Part shown: one piece after another, positions 10,740-20,640 of the stretch | How the letters are laid out: every line of letters starts with the position of its first letter | Numbering within the stretch: position 1 is the first letter of the stretch | Origin: Fomitopsis serialis | Lineage: Eukaryota > Basidiomycota > Agaricomycetes > Polyporales > Fomitopsidaceae | Assembly (NCBI RefSeq): GCF_022376445.1 | Contig: NW_025955253.1 | Span: 1 to 49,406 of the forward strand | Direction of reading: 5' to 3' | Length of the DNA stretch: 49,406 nucleotides | Notes under the pieces: generated by a model | Databases searched by the model: none | Seen by the model: the letters and a program-made list of their open reading frames with translations, nothing else | Told to the model about the DNA's origin: nothing | Program-made: the position numbers and the translations under genes

Positions 10740-11397
10740 GATATCAAGACCGCTTCGACGTATACGGATGCGGATGACTTAATTGCAATTGTTGAGCCTG
10801 TTCCCCTCTCTCTTCTGGATCAGCAATATTGAACCTCGCTTGCAACTACTTAGCTCAGTGGGGTATGTACCGCGGACCTTGGGACGTCTCCAGACTGCAT
10901 TGAGCGACGGATCAAGCCTTCGTGTCATCACTATTAGTATGTACCGTCGTGATACGGTGGGGTGATCTGGAGTATCCCACACTGGCACCGCCAGAGATCA
11001 ACGAAATTGCGGTGCAATTGCCCATCATAATTGGCTCGGCTACCAACACCTTGGATGAAATGTCTCACTACGAATCCAAGAGCACCGCAGCTGAGTGCAG
11101 AGTGACGTCGTTTCTCAGTCCACAACGCCGATGTTTCAATGTGCTTACGGTGGTCATCCAGCTGTCATTTAATTGTGAAACCTGCCAATCTGCCTCCCTC
11201 TGTAGTGGCAGCAGGGTCGTACTCGACGACGAGTGAATGGTACGCAAATGTACCAGGCTGGCTGCGTCACAAGAAGCCTCCGTATTGCGAACCGTCATCA
11301 TCCAAATGCGACGATCTATCAAGCACAAATGTCCCGGGCTGATGCGACGCAGGATCTCATAATCGCTGCTGGGATCCCAAGTCCGTGCACACCAACG
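10740..11397 (+). promoter_or_regulatory. conserved upstream region of family copy 1
   Basis: About 650 nt that recur upstream of copies 3, 4, 5, 6 and 8, and in shortened form upstream of copy 2. Landmarks include ATATCAAGACCGCTTCG, TTGCAATTGTTGAGC, the CRE-like TGACGTCG at 11103-11110 and the near-palindrome ACTCGACGACGAGT at 11221-11234. Retention of these blocks while the surrounding sequence diverges suggests shared transcriptional control; the factors involved cannot be named from sequence. Confidence 0.55.
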
Positions 11398-11406
11398 TAT
11401 AAAAGG
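11398..11406 (+). promoter_or_regulatory. TATA box of family copy 1
   Basis: TATAAAAGG lies 208 nt upstream of the start codon and about 70 nt upstream of the leader intron. The same box is at the equivalent position in copies 3 (17127), 6 (27309) and 7 (minus, 34084), while copies 2, 4 and 5 have weakened versions. Confidence 0.7.
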
Positions 11407-11474
11407 AGAAGTATTCCTGCCGTATCCCCCAGCTCTTCTTCTCCATTCGAGCTCACCGAGTAGGTTGCCGGCAA

Positions 11475-11531
11475 GTAAGTGGTACCGACGGTGGTGGTTT
11501 GAATGTGTACTTACCACTTGCACCTCTCCAG
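11475..11531 (+). other. 5'-leader intron of family copy 1
   Basis: GTAAGT...CTCTCCAG, 57 nt, lies between the TATA box and the start codon. An intron with the same ends and similar length (56-63 nt) is found in all nine copies (2: 13579-13637; 3: 17204-17259; 4: 21740-21797; 5: 24795-24853; 6: 27383-27445; 7: 33949-34007; 8: 44006-44065; 9: 45608-45665). It keeps splice signals but no coding role. Confidence 0.65.
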
Positions 11532-11605
11532 CCTCGCTCTTTTTTGACGACTCACGTTCCTTCCACCGGATTTCTTCGTAACGACCCCAGCGTATTCAAG
11601 ATATC

Positions 11606-12112
11606 ATGCGTTACTCTACGCTCGCGTCTGCTGTCTGTTTGGCGGCGGCAGCTGCTCCTGCGCTCGCCCACCTGGTCACCATGTGAGCGGCCTATTATTT
11701 ATTCTGATCTCATGGCTGAGAATACAATTATAACAGTCGTGCGACCGAGGATGCTTCCATGGTTGAGCGTGAGCTCGATGACGGACTGATGGAACGCGGT
11801 TACTACGACACCCTCCGCTCTCGGGACCTCGAGGCGCGCAGCGGCAACGTTCCTAAGCCGCCGCCGGGCCACTCGAAGGCTCTGGAGGTGAAGCAGAGGA
11901 TACCGGAGGCACGGAACCCAAATAAGTTTCAGGGGACTCCTGGCGCAACAGATCCACACCACGTATACCATATTGTCGGTAATCCGAAAGCCGGTGGCTC
12001 GAAGCACAACGGCGGCCCCGGGAAGGGGGGCGGAGCCCGTCACCGTCGCCGGGAGTATGATCTCGACGACGAGCTGTTCGAGCGCGGCTTCGAGATAGAC
12101 GAGCTTGACTGA
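11606..12112 (+). CDS. modular secreted protein, family copy 1
   Basis: Exons 11606-11682 and 11737-12112 give a 150-residue protein. Exon 1 encodes a signal peptide (MRYSTLASAV... APALA, cleavage expected near residue 21); the phase-2 intron interrupts codon 26. The mature part opens with one module 'RATEDASMVERELDDGLMERG' then YYDTLRSRDLEAR, followed by a Pro/Gly/Asn-rich variable linker, and ends with RRR then EYDLDDELFERGFEIDELD. It lacks cysteine after the signal peptide and looks largely disordered and highly charged. The RRR just before the conserved tail is a good Kex2-type site, so the tail could be released as a peptide; that is inference. Start chosen because ATGCGTTACTC and the signal peptide are shared by the family. 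No named family recognised. Confidence 0.85.
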
Positions 12113-12420
12113 GCGGGCGTAGCATGGTCGTGGGGCTGTTATGATGTATTTCCGCCTATTGTACGCACTGTGCGCCTTATTGCGTACCACTTGCGATGTC
12201 AACCGTAACATGAAGACTCCGTCATGCGTGCTCGGGAATTTGATGGTTCATTGAGTGTTGCTCGCGCATATAGTGTCGTTATATAGGCCAAACATCCCGA
12301 GCAGTAGCGGTACTACATGGCCCGGTGGGGGTGGTTATGTACATGAGCCGTGAGAGTACTCTGTCCAGTCAGGCTGCAGGCACGAATAACCATGACAAAC
12401 AGGACGTGAATAGCTCTCGG
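12113..12420 (+). repeat. conserved 3' flank of family copy 1
   Basis: After the stop codon, sequence including GTAGCATGGTCGTGGGGCTG, CGTAACATGAAGACT and AAACATCCCGAGCAGTA is shared with the 3' sides of copies 3, 4, 6 and, inverted, 8. The first 150 nt is probably 3' untranslated sequence; the remainder marks the extent of the duplicated unit. Confidence 0.55.
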
Positions 12421-12710
12421 CTGGCAAAACCCACAAGCGAGGCGACTGTCCCGCTCGAGAAACACCCCAGCGAAGAACGGCCATCGCGCCTGCGTTACGC
12501 ATCCAACGTCCACCTGACCCGTATAAATACCCAAGTTCCCGCACCGCTACCCACCCGAAGAAATTGCATACCCTCCTCTCCGCTCCTATCTTTGCGCACC
12601 CTTTGCTGTGTCGTCTAGCTTCCGACTCGGAGTCGGTCGCTCTTGATCCTCTCTACCACACGGCGGCCCTTTGGCGCTCTGTTCAGGCCATTTCTCCTAA
12701 ACACCTTTCA
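12418..12710 (+). repeat. R1-like copy 3' of family copy 1
   Basis: The block CTCTCGGCTGGC ... CACCCCAGCGAAGAACGG (12417-12480) recurs 3' of copies 2 and 3. A perfect GTATAAATAC follows at 12521-12530, and a diverged R1 core (CCATTTCTCCTAAACACC) lies at about 12689. The region therefore carries a promoter-like R1 unit but no recognisable gene after it. Confidence 0.45.
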
Positions 12711-13103
12711 CTGTAATTCCCGAAGGTTTCTGTAGTCAGTCAATGGTGCCACACTGCTTGCATCCCTCCTTCGTAACTCGTACAATATCTGCGCAACGCG
12801 CTGAGATTGGTACGTCTTCCTCTTCCCGTCGACCGCTCTACCGAGACTGACTTACAGGTGCTGTGGACTTTGTACGTCGGACTCGTACCGAGTCGTACGC
12901 ACCTATAGAACGCTCGGCGTCAACATCCGGCTGAAGAACATCCGTCACCAGTTTAACACCGAAGACGCTAGCAACAAGAGCCTTTCGCCGTCAAGCTCTC
13001 CAGGGCCGAGTCGCACTGGGGCCATTCAAGTAGTGCACGGGTCCCGGTCAGCATTGGCACTCAACAGTCCGCACGGCTCATCTGCGGGGCGCACCCACGG
13101 CGC
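12711..13103. other. no supported gene
   Basis: Unassigned sequence between the R1 unit and the truncated promoter of copy 2. The family upstream homology resumes abruptly at about 13104, marking a duplication or insertion breakpoint. Confidence 0.4.
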
Positions 13104-13578
13104 GAAATTGCGGTGCAATTGCCCATCATAATCGGCTCGGCTACCAACACCTTGGATGAAATGTCTCACTACTCCAAGAGCATCGCAGCTGAGTGCACAG
13201 TGACGTCGTTTCTCAGTCCACAACGCCGATGGTTTGTGCTTACGGTGGTCAGAGCAGTTGTCATTTGATCGTGGAACCTGCCATTCTGCAGGCTCCCTAT
13301 GCAGCAGGAGGCCAGTTGTACTCGACGAGTGAATGGTGCAAAAATGTACCAGGCTGGCTGCGTCGCAAGAAGCCGCCGTACTGTGAACCACCATCATCGA
13401 AACTCAATGATATATCAAGCACAGATTTCCGAGCTGATGCGACGCAAGGTCTTAGAATCGCTGCTACTAGGATCATAAGTCCGTGCATCCCAGCGTATAC
13501 AAGATGAGATATGCCTACCGTATCCCTCACCCTTAGCTGCTCTTCTCCTTTCAGGCTCACCGAGTAGGTTGCTGGCAA
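13104..13578 (+). promoter_or_regulatory. truncated upstream region of family copy 2
   Basis: Homology to the copy 1 promoter starts at GAAATTGCGGTGCAATTGCC; the preceding 270 nt or so of the full promoter is missing. TGACGTCG is kept at 13201-13208 and a shortened palindrome ACTCGACGAGT at 13320-13330. The TATA box has decayed to TATACAAG (about 13496). Confidence 0.5.
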
Positions 13579-13711
13579 GTAGGTGCTCAGCGACGATGGT
13601 ACTTTGAATGTTGCACTTACGCCTTGCACCTCTCCAGCCTCGCTCTTTTTTGACGACCCACGTTGCTTCCACCGGAATTCTTCGTAACGAACCCCGTGCA
13701 TTCAAGACATC

Positions 13712-14194
13712 ATGCGTTACTCTACGCTCGCCTCTGCTGTCCTTTTGGCGGCGGCAGCTGCTCCCGCGCTCGCTCACCCAATCACCATGTGAGCGGCTCG
13801 CTATTTATACTTATCTTATGGCTGAGCATACAATTACAGTCGCGCGACCGAGGATGCCTGTATGGTTGAGCGTGAGTTCCAAGACGGACTGGAGGAGCGC
13901 GGCTACTACGACGACCTTCTCTCTCGGGACTTCGAGGCGCGCAGCGACAAAGTTCCTGAGCTGCGGTCCCACCTGAAGCCTAAGGTGCTGGGGGTGAGGA
14001 GGAAGAAGCCGACACTACGGAACCCAAATAAGGGGACTCCTGGTGTAACACCTCCACAGCACAAATACCAGATTGTCGATAATCCGAAAGCCGGTGGCTC
14101 GGGGCAGGGGAGCGGAGCTCATCACCGTCGCCGGGAGCATGATCTCGATGGCGAGCTGTTCGAGCGCAGCTTCGAGATACACGAGCTTGACTGA
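13712..14194 (+). CDS. modular secreted protein, family copy 2
   Basis: Exons 13712-13788 and 13840-14194 give 143 residues: signal peptide 'MRYSTLASAVLLAAAAAPAL', one module (EDACMVEREFQDGLEERG, YYDDLLSRDFEAR), a short basic linker, and the tail RRR then EHDLDGELFERSFEIHELD. Compared with copies 1 and 3 the tail has three substitutions (Y to H, G to S, D to H) and the Gly-rich stretch before it is shorter. The frame is intact and the intron is the family phase-2 intron. The gene lies at the left end of a tandem duplication that also includes copy 3 (offset about 3.6 kb). Reduced promoter length and a weakened TATA box suggest lower or altered expression (inference). Confidence 0.8.
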
Positions 14195-15154
14195 GCGGGC
14201 GTAGCATGTTTCTGCCTGTTGTACGCACCGTGTGCATTGTTGCGCCATGGCAAACAACACCTGAACCACTCTCGGCTGGCGAAGCTCACATGCGGGACGA
14301 CTGCCCCGCTTGAGAAACGCCCCAGCGAAAGACGGCCCTTGTGGTCCACCCAGGGGTTGCGCAGCGCACAGTGGCCCCTTCAAGCCATTCGCTGTGCGGC
14401 GTGTATCACTTTCGTGATGCCTCTGAACCCTGATACCCGAGAATGCTCGCATGAGCGAAGCACACGGACGAAGTGCAGTGTGATTTACCATATCAACACG
14501 CACTCTGCACCGGAGAACGGTGTCCGCCTGGTCTCGTAGGCTTGAATTCGGACCGCATCGCGGAGCGGTGCGTCGTGCGCAACCTGAGTGGGGCTCGGTC
14601 TCCCATCTCCCCTCTGAAGCGTGAAGGCCACATCCACTTGCACATTCTCCTACATGCGACGGAAGTGGACCGTAGGCGAGTCGCAGGTCCGCGAATGTGC
14701 GAAGACGAGATACCTCGCGTGCGACGTGACCAGCTCACGATAGAAGGGGTCTGTCGTTACTGACGGACGAGGCCCCGACGCTGCGCCGGGCTGTCAGTGA
14801 CGGAAGGCGGTCAGGTCGGACTCGGCGGTGAGACGGGACGGAGGGACGTACGCGGTTGGGACGGTGACAGCGTTTCGAGCACCCGTCGCGCTCTCTCGAC
14901 AACGCGGTGGCGGGTGGTCTAGGAGGAATGGTAATGACGTGGGGATAGGGCGGAGCGGTGGTTTGACACGAGACATCTGGGTAGCTTATCACGGCTGGGA
15001 TGCAACATAATCTCGTCGAGAGCACCCCAGGATATTTATACACGAGTCTCCGTGTATCATCCTGAGGGCTAAAGCACCGCGTGTGGCTTTGTGGCGCGAC
15101 GACCTGATTCAGTTGACCATGACACCACCGACTTTGTCGCCAGTGTCCGCGGGG
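14195..15154. repeat. tandem duplicated flank A (copy 1)
   Basis: Extended similarity to 18.1-19.05 kb: GTAGGCTTGAATTCGGACCG, the Ser-rich AT-poor block around 14770-14930 and the minus-strand R1 unit are all present in both. Together with copies 2 and 3 this shows tandem duplication of about 3.6-3.9 kb. No protein is coded by the duplicated noncoding part. Confidence 0.6.
14915..15041 (-). repeat. dispersed repeat R1 copy within flank A
   Basis: Minus-strand GTATAAATAT at 15041-15032 and a variant core CCATTCCTCCTAGACCA at 14931-14915. The tandem partner lies at about 18808-18930, where the TATA has decayed to TATACC. Confidence 0.5.
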
Positions 15155-15353
15155 TTATGTGGCATTGTCGGCCAGATCAGGCTAGCAGTGGTAGGGGAAA
15201 GCCATATCGACCGGATGCTGGAGTTGGGCCGACGACTCGCTTCGCCGCTACGTAGAGCTTGCTCAGCCGGCGCGGACGAGCGAGAAGATACTTTGCTCGA
15301 GACACATGCGTACCTGCTGAATTGGCGAGTCTTGCATTGCTGTATGCCAACGA
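15155..15353 (+). pseudogene. conserved ORF fragment, unrecognised (flank A, copy 1)
   Basis: A frame coding 'MLELGRRLASPLRRACSA' and 'ADEREDTLLE' is preserved with mostly conservative changes in the tandem partner at 19057-19264. Here a one-base deletion after the DTLLE codons shifts the frame; in the partner that frame continues 'DTCVPAEVASLSSLYAN' to a stop, and restoring the equivalent frame here would end in a similar tail. The pattern suggests the C-terminal exon of a real gene, duplicated and now decaying. I do not recognise the family and cannot place its upstream exons. Confidence 0.4.
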
Positions 15354-15580
15354 GTGACCGTCCCGACGCCGATACGCGACTTAAGATCTGAACATCGGCG
15401 GAAGGAGATTCCGTGTGTTCATCCAAAATGGCAGTTGGTGTCGTCGCCACGCACTCAGGAGCTAAGGTTGGCACTCACTTTCACGAATGCCGCACCAATC
15501 GTGATGTTCCGATCTGGCCACCAGTGGCCCCGTTACTACGTGTTCTTGTACTTGTCGAGCTTCAGCATGGGGCGCTCGAC

Positions 15581-15590
15581 GTATAAATAC
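15581..15590 (+). promoter_or_regulatory. TATA-like GTATAAATAC in flank A
   Basis: A perfect GTATAAATAC, with an equivalent at 19493-19500 in the tandem partner. It is followed by CCCCTTCATCCTTTATACCGA and a start-codon-containing CAGTCATGCGA that is shared with the partner, so it may head a small decayed gene belonging to the R1 group. Confidence 0.35.
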
Positions 15591-15843
15591 GGCAGCACTC
15601 TTCCTGCGGATCTCACGCCCCTTCATCCTTTATACCGATCTAATTTACTGAGTACACTCACCAGTCATGCGAATATCTGTCTGTCATCAACTTGCCGCGT
15701 CCCTTCTACGAGCCGAACATTGAAGGCTGCAGATACTCACGTACGAGTGTGATGCCCCCATCGCTACGCCGTATCATCACAGACATTCGTGCGGCAGCTC
15801 GATCTCGTCTGAGTGCATGGAGGTTGGAGGTTGGTCTGCGGAG
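15591..15843. other. no supported gene
   Basis: No convincing coding sequence. The 3' part (GTACGAGTGTGATGCC, CGCTACGCCGTAT) matches, in inverted orientation, sequence downstream of R1 cores at 19.7 and 31.05 kb. Confidence 0.35.
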
Positions 15844-16045
15844 TGGTTAGAAGGGATGGTAACGAACGGGACGAAACCTGCTTGAGAAGAGGAGATTGGA
15901 CAGATGGATCGGGCCTGTCCTGGCCCAGCCACGACGCGTCTGTGGCTGAGAGATCGCGCCCCGATCTCGTCTCTCGGAGGTCGTCACGGTCGCCGTCGAC
16001 CTCGAGCCCAAACTGCCCTGCCACGTCTCTTTAATCATTACTAGC
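15844..16045. repeat. R1 core fragment (minus) and R2 copy (plus)
   Basis: A diverged minus-strand R1 core lies at 15859-15844. The R2 core follows on the plus strand at 15933-15968: GACGCGTCTGTGGCTGAGAG, then a perfect 7-bp palindrome GAGATCG/CGATCTC around a short spacer, then CTCGAGCCCAAACTG. Copies of this R2 order occur at 20519, 31382 and 47637. Confidence 0.55.
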
Positions 16046-16339
16046 CAGCCCGTGTCATGTGGCACAGCACAACCAGCCCCTAGCCGACTGTATGGCGATC
16101 ACAGAGCTTGTCCGAGTCGACCGCTAGTAAAGTAGTACACGGCCACCGTCCGTGCTCGCCGGTGTGGTGTAGTGTCGAGTCAGCGCCCGACAGAGGTAGT
16201 CAAGAGGAACAAACACACCTGCAAGGCAGCGTTCCGTGCGCAGCGAAGAGAAGGTTGGTGCTGCGTCCGCCGTCGACTCAGAGGTCGCCCCCAAGTCGCC
16301 CCGTGCAAACTGTAGGCTCAGGCTATTAGGCAGCTTGTT

Positions 16340-17126
16340 CCGAACCTACAGTACCTACTCCGAATCCCGCCGGTAATGCGGTACGAAAGCCACCGGGCGC
16401 ACTTCAGTACACCCATACTGACCAGAGACGCCGCTACAGTGCATTCCAGCACAGTACCCATTGGTACAGGTACTGGCCATATGAGATCAAGACCGCTTCG
16501 TATACGGATGCGATTGACTTGATTGCAATTGTTGAGCCTGTTTATTTTCTCTTCTGGATCAGCATCACTGAACTTCGCCTCCAACTACAGTACTTAGCTC
16601 AACGCGATATGTACTGCGGACCTTGGGACATCTCCAGACTATATCGTGCGACAGATCAAGCCTTCGTGTCATCGCCATGTACAGTCATGATACCGTGGGG
16701 TGATCTGGAGCACTCCACACCGCCAGTAGATCAACGAAATCGCGGTGCAATTGCCCATCATATCGACTCGGCTACCATGGATGAACTTGTCTCAATAATC
16801 CTCCAAGAGCGTCGCAGCTGAACACAGAGTGACGTCGTTTCTCAGTCCACAACGCCGATGTTTCAATGTGCTTACGGTGGTCATCCGGAGCTGTCATCTA
16901 ATTGTGAAACCTGCCAATCTGCCTCCCTCTGTAGTGGCAGCAGGGTCGTACTCGACGACGAGTGAATGGTGCGCAAATGTACCAGGCTGGCTGCGTCACA
17001 AGAAGCCTCCGTATTGCGAACCGTCATCATCCAAATGCGACGATCTATCAAGCACAGATGTCCCGGGCTGATGCGACGCAAGATCTCATAATCGCTGCTG
17101 GGATCCCAAGTCCGTGCACACCAACG
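16340..17126 (+). promoter_or_regulatory. upstream region of family copy 3
   Basis: Full-length version of the family promoter, with an extra shared block on its 5' side (CGCCGGTAATGCGGTACGAA, about 16369, also at 20.9 and 23.97 kb). TGACGTCG is at 16830-16837 and ACTCGACGACGAGT at 16950-16963; TATAAAAGG follows at 17127-17135. The spacing from TGACGTCG to TATA (297 nt) equals that in copy 1 (295 nt). Confidence 0.6.
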
Positions 17127-17333
17127 TATAAAAGGAGAAGTATGCCTGCCGTATCCCCTAGCTCTTCTTCTCCATTCGAGTTCACCGAGTAGGTTGCCGG
17201 CAAGTAAGTGGTACCGACGGTGGTGTTTGAATGTGCACTTACCCGTTGCACCTCTCCAGCCTCGCTCTTTTTTGACGACTCACGTTCCTTCCACCAAAAT
17301 TCTTCGTAACGACCCCAGCGTGTTCAAGATATC

Positions 17334-17858
17334 ATGCGTTACTCTACGCTCGCGTCTGTTGTCTGTTTGGCGGCGGCAGCTGCTCCCGCGCTCGCTCACC
17401 GGGTCACCATGTGAGTGCCTCGCTATTTATTCTCATCTCATGGCTGAGCATACGATGATAACAGTCGTGCGATCGAGGATGCTTCCATGGTTGAGCGTGA
17501 GCTCGATGACGGACTGGTGGAACGCGGTTACTACGACGACCTCCTCTCTCGGGACTTCAAGTTCGAGGCGCGCAGCGGCAAAAGGACTCCAAGTTCTCAG
17601 GGGCCCCCTAAGCCGCCGTCCAAACCGAGGTTGTGGACGCTGAAGGAGGGCGCGCGGAAGGAGGATCAGCCAATTGAGGGAAAGGGGACTCCTCCCAAAT
17701 CAAAGCGATACAAGCCTATCCTTTTCCAGCCGAAAGCCGGTGGCTCGGGGCACAACGGCGGCTCCGGGAAGGGGGGCGGAGCCCGTCACCGTCGCCGGGA
17801 GTATGATCTCGACGGCGAGCTGTTCGAGCGCGGCTTCGAGATAGACGAGCTTGACTGA
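17334..17858 (+). CDS. modular secreted protein, family copy 3
   Basis: Exons 17334-17410 and 17465-17858 give 156 residues. Signal peptide MRYSTLASVVCLAAAAAPAL; one module (EDASMVERELDDGLVERG, YYDDLLSRDFKFEAR); linker rich in Lys/Pro/Gly; tail RRR then EYDLDGELFERGFEIDELD. Copies 1 and 3 are the closest pair over the promoter, leader and first half of the gene, while their linkers differ in length and sequence, so the linker is the fast-changing part. The reading frame, splice sites and TATA box are all intact, making this one of the best candidates for an expressed member. Acts outside the cell if the signal peptide works; molecular role unknown. Confidence 0.85.
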
Positions 17859-19056
17859 GCGGGCGTAGTATGGTCGTGGGGCTGTTATGATGTATTTCCG
17901 CCTGTTGTACGCACTGTGCGCATTATTGCATACCGCTTGCAATGTCAACCGTAACATGAAGACTTAGTCATGCGTGCTCGGGAATTTGATGATTAATTGA
18001 GTGTTGCTCGCGCATAGTCTCGTTATATAGGCCAAACATCCCGAGCAGTAGCGGTACATGGCCCGGTGGGAGTTGTTATGTACATGAGCCGTGAAAGTAC
18101 TCTATCCAGTCAGACTGCAGGCACGAATAAACATGACAAACAGTACGTGAATCGCTCTCGGCTGGCAAAACTCACAAGCGAGGCGACTGCCCCGCTCGAG
18201 GAGTCAAACACCCCAGCGAAGAACGGCCCTTGCGATCCACACAGGAATTGCGCAGCGCACAGTGGCCACTTGCCTTTCGCCGTGCGTCCTGCGCTGCTCT
18301 CGCGATGCCTCTGAACTACGATCGCGTGAGCCACGCATACGGACGAAGCACTGTAGGGCTCACCATAACAGCACTGCTTGCGGCGCGCTCTGCCATCACC
18401 GAAGAGACAGTGTCCGCCCGATTTCGTAGGCTTGAATTCGGACCGCATCGCGGAGCGGCGCGTCGTGCCCAATCTGAGTATGGCCCGGTCCCCCATCTCC
18501 CTTGATCCGAGGTGCGAACGCCACACCCATCCGTCACCGACAGCCCGGCGCAGCGTCGGGGCCTCGTCCGTCAGCAACGACAGACCCCTTCTATCGTGAG
18601 CTGGCCACGTCGCACGCGAGCTGTCTCGTCTTCGCGCATTCGCGGACCTGCCACTCACCTACGGTCCACTTCCGTCGCGTGTAGGGGATCGTTTGGAAGG
18701 CGGACATGTTGGACTCGGCGGTGGGACGGGACGGAGGGACGTACGCGGTTGGGACGGTGACAGCGTTTCGAGCACCCGTCGCGCTCTCTCGACAACGCGG
18801 TGGCGGGTGGTCTAGGAGGAATGGTAATGACATGGGGATAGGGCGGAGCGGTGGTTTGACGCGAGACATCTGGGTAGCTTTGAGTGATTGGAATGCAACT
18901 TAAGCTCCTCGAGAGCACCCCAGGGTATACCGGAGTCTCCGGGTATCATCCTGAGGGCTAAAGCACCGCGGTGAGGTGTGGCGCGACGACCTGATTCGGT
19001 TGACCATGGCACCACCGGTTGTGTCGCCTCCGAGTCTGCAGCTGGTCGCCAGGGTC
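17859..19056. repeat. 3' flank of copy 3 and duplicated flank A (copy 2)
   Basis: The first 230 nt match the 3' flank of copy 1 (AAACATCCCGAGCAGTAGCG, about 18042). From 18155 the segment parallels 14275-15150 with an offset of about 3.9 kb, including a minus-strand R1 unit near 18808-18824. Overlapping frames of 60-180 codons here are by-products of the GC-rich repeat. Confidence 0.55.
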
Positions 19057-19264
19057 CGCAGTGCTATGTGGCATTGCCGGCCAGATCGGGCTAGCAGTGA
19101 TTGGGGAAGGCCATGTCGACCAGATGCTGGAGTTGGGCCGACGACTCGCTTCGCCGCTACGTAGAGCTTGCTCAGCCAGCGCCGACGAGCGAGAAGACAC
19201 TCTGCTCGAGGACACATGCGTACCTGCTGAAGTGGCGAGTCTTTCATCGCTGTATGCCAACTAG
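19057..19264 (+). pseudogene. conserved ORF fragment, unrecognised (flank A, copy 2)
   Basis: Partner of the fragment at 15155-15353. It reads 'QMLELGRRLASPLRRACSAS', 'ADEREDTLLE' and then 'DTCVPAEVASLSSLYAN' to a stop, so it keeps what looks like a natural C-terminus. The upstream start is not clear. Both copies conserve the protein better than neighbouring noncoding sequence, judged by eye, which supports past coding function. Confidence 0.4.
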
Positions 19265-19492
19265 TGACCGTCCCGAGGCCGATACGTGGCTCGAGATCCC
19301 AGCATTGGCGGGAGGAGATTCCGTTTGTTCGTCCAAAATGGCGATTAGCGTCGTCGCCACGCAATCAGGAGCTAAGAGTGGCCTTCACTTTCACGAATGC
19401 TGCGCCGATCGTGGTGTTCCGATTTGGCCACCAGTGGCCCCGTTGGTACGCGTTCTTGTACCTGAGCCGAGTTTCAGCGTGGCTCGCTCGAC

Positions 19493-19680
19493 GTATAAAT
19501 GCAGCAGCGCCCTCCTTACGACCTCCACACCCCTTCACCCCTTATACCGAGTTCCTTTCACTGAGTACACTCAACAGTCATGCGACCACCCGTCGCCGAT
19601 CCACTACGGCCACACGTCTGGCATCGACTTACCGCGCCCCAAGCGGGGTTTGCCCCGCTGATTACCATTCCTCCTAACCA
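19493..19680 (+). repeat. dispersed repeat R1 copy
   Basis: GTATAAAT at 19493-19500, leader, and CCATTCCTCCTAACCA at 19665-19680. A small perfect stem AGCGGGG-TTTG-CCCCGCT sits just upstream of the core (19642-19659). Downstream sequence (ACTCCGCGGACC, CATCCACTGAGAAG) is shared with 31.01 kb, so this R1 copy is part of a longer element. Confidence 0.5.
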
Positions 19681-20310
19681 CTCCGCGGACCGGGCTCCGA
19701 GCTCCATCCACTGAGAAGACATCGAGATGCCATGCGATACAAGGGTCTCTGGTGAGACGGCGCAGCTACAGGAGCATTAAACTCGTACGTGAGTGTCATG
19801 ATCTGCAGCCTTCACTGGTTACCTCGTAGAAGGGAAGAATGAGATACTCACAGCATGCTTTCGCCTTGCAGATGCACCACCACACGTTGCCCGTCGGGTC
19901 GCTTGGGGGCATCCTACCTTGGTGACGCCACGAACTCGCGGGTGCAACTTGGAGGAAGGGACAGTGCATGACCCAAGTGCGCGACGGCGGACCTGACCCC
20001 CGAACACGATGGTCGATCTATGTGGGGAGGCTGTTCACACAATTTATCTCGTCTGGGTGAGTCGCCCTTCACTCACCGCTCTCGTCCTAGCTGACCCTTT
20101 GATGCACATAGCGCGGCACAAGACCAATGTTCACTGGCGGCGGACGCGGTGTATCACTGCGGCAAGGATGGGGCCAGGTCCTTCCTCTTCGATGAGGGTG
20201 CGAAGGGGTCATATACAGGGCTTTAAGATGGCACGGGAAGAGTGGCTGGTTCCCGACGACCCTCTACACGCGTTCTTGCTCCTACAAGGTCATGGACACG
20301 CGCACGGTTT
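19681..20310. repeat. R1-to-R2 linking segment, noncoding
   Basis: Patches match 30.99-31.21 kb in the same order: CCACTCCGCGGACC, GAGATGC, CGGCGCAGC, CTCGTACGTG, GAGATACTCAC and TGCAGATG-ACCACCACACG. This links R1 and R2 into one larger dispersed element of about 0.9 kb. No coding frame is conserved between the copies that I can see. Confidence 0.45.
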
Positions 20311-20640
20311 CCCGACTTGCATGGTCTCTCCGGGAGAATCCTCCTGTGACGGGCATGTGAGTCGCGAGGCGTACCCATGGATGGCAAGTTACATTATGGT
20401 GGATAGTGCTGTGGCAGGCGTTGGCGACCGCAAGCAGTGAGCGGGATTTGTGCGATGGTTGTGCAAGCTCAGTACTGGACAGTTCTGAGTGAATAGATGG
20501 ATCGAGTCGTCCAGCCACGACGCGTCTGTGGCTGAGAGATCGCGCCCCGATCTCGCGCTTGGAGGTCGTCGCCATGAGTCCGTCGTTGGTCCGTCTCGAG
20601 CCCAAACTGCTCTGCCACGTCTGTTCAATCATCACTAGAG
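20311..20640 (+). repeat. dispersed repeat R2 copy
   Basis: Contains CTCTCCGGGAGAATCCTCCT (about 20325), GTGAGTCGCGAGGCG, and the R2 core at 20519-20554 with the GAGATCG/CGATCTC palindrome, followed by CTCGAGCCCAAACTGCTCTG. The best-matching copy is 31.23-31.50 kb. Confidence 0.55.

Noticed and set aside
12101..12112. C-terminal DELD as an ER retention signal
   Set aside because: Retention requires HDEL/KDEL at the very end; here an extra Asp follows and the preceding residue is Ile.
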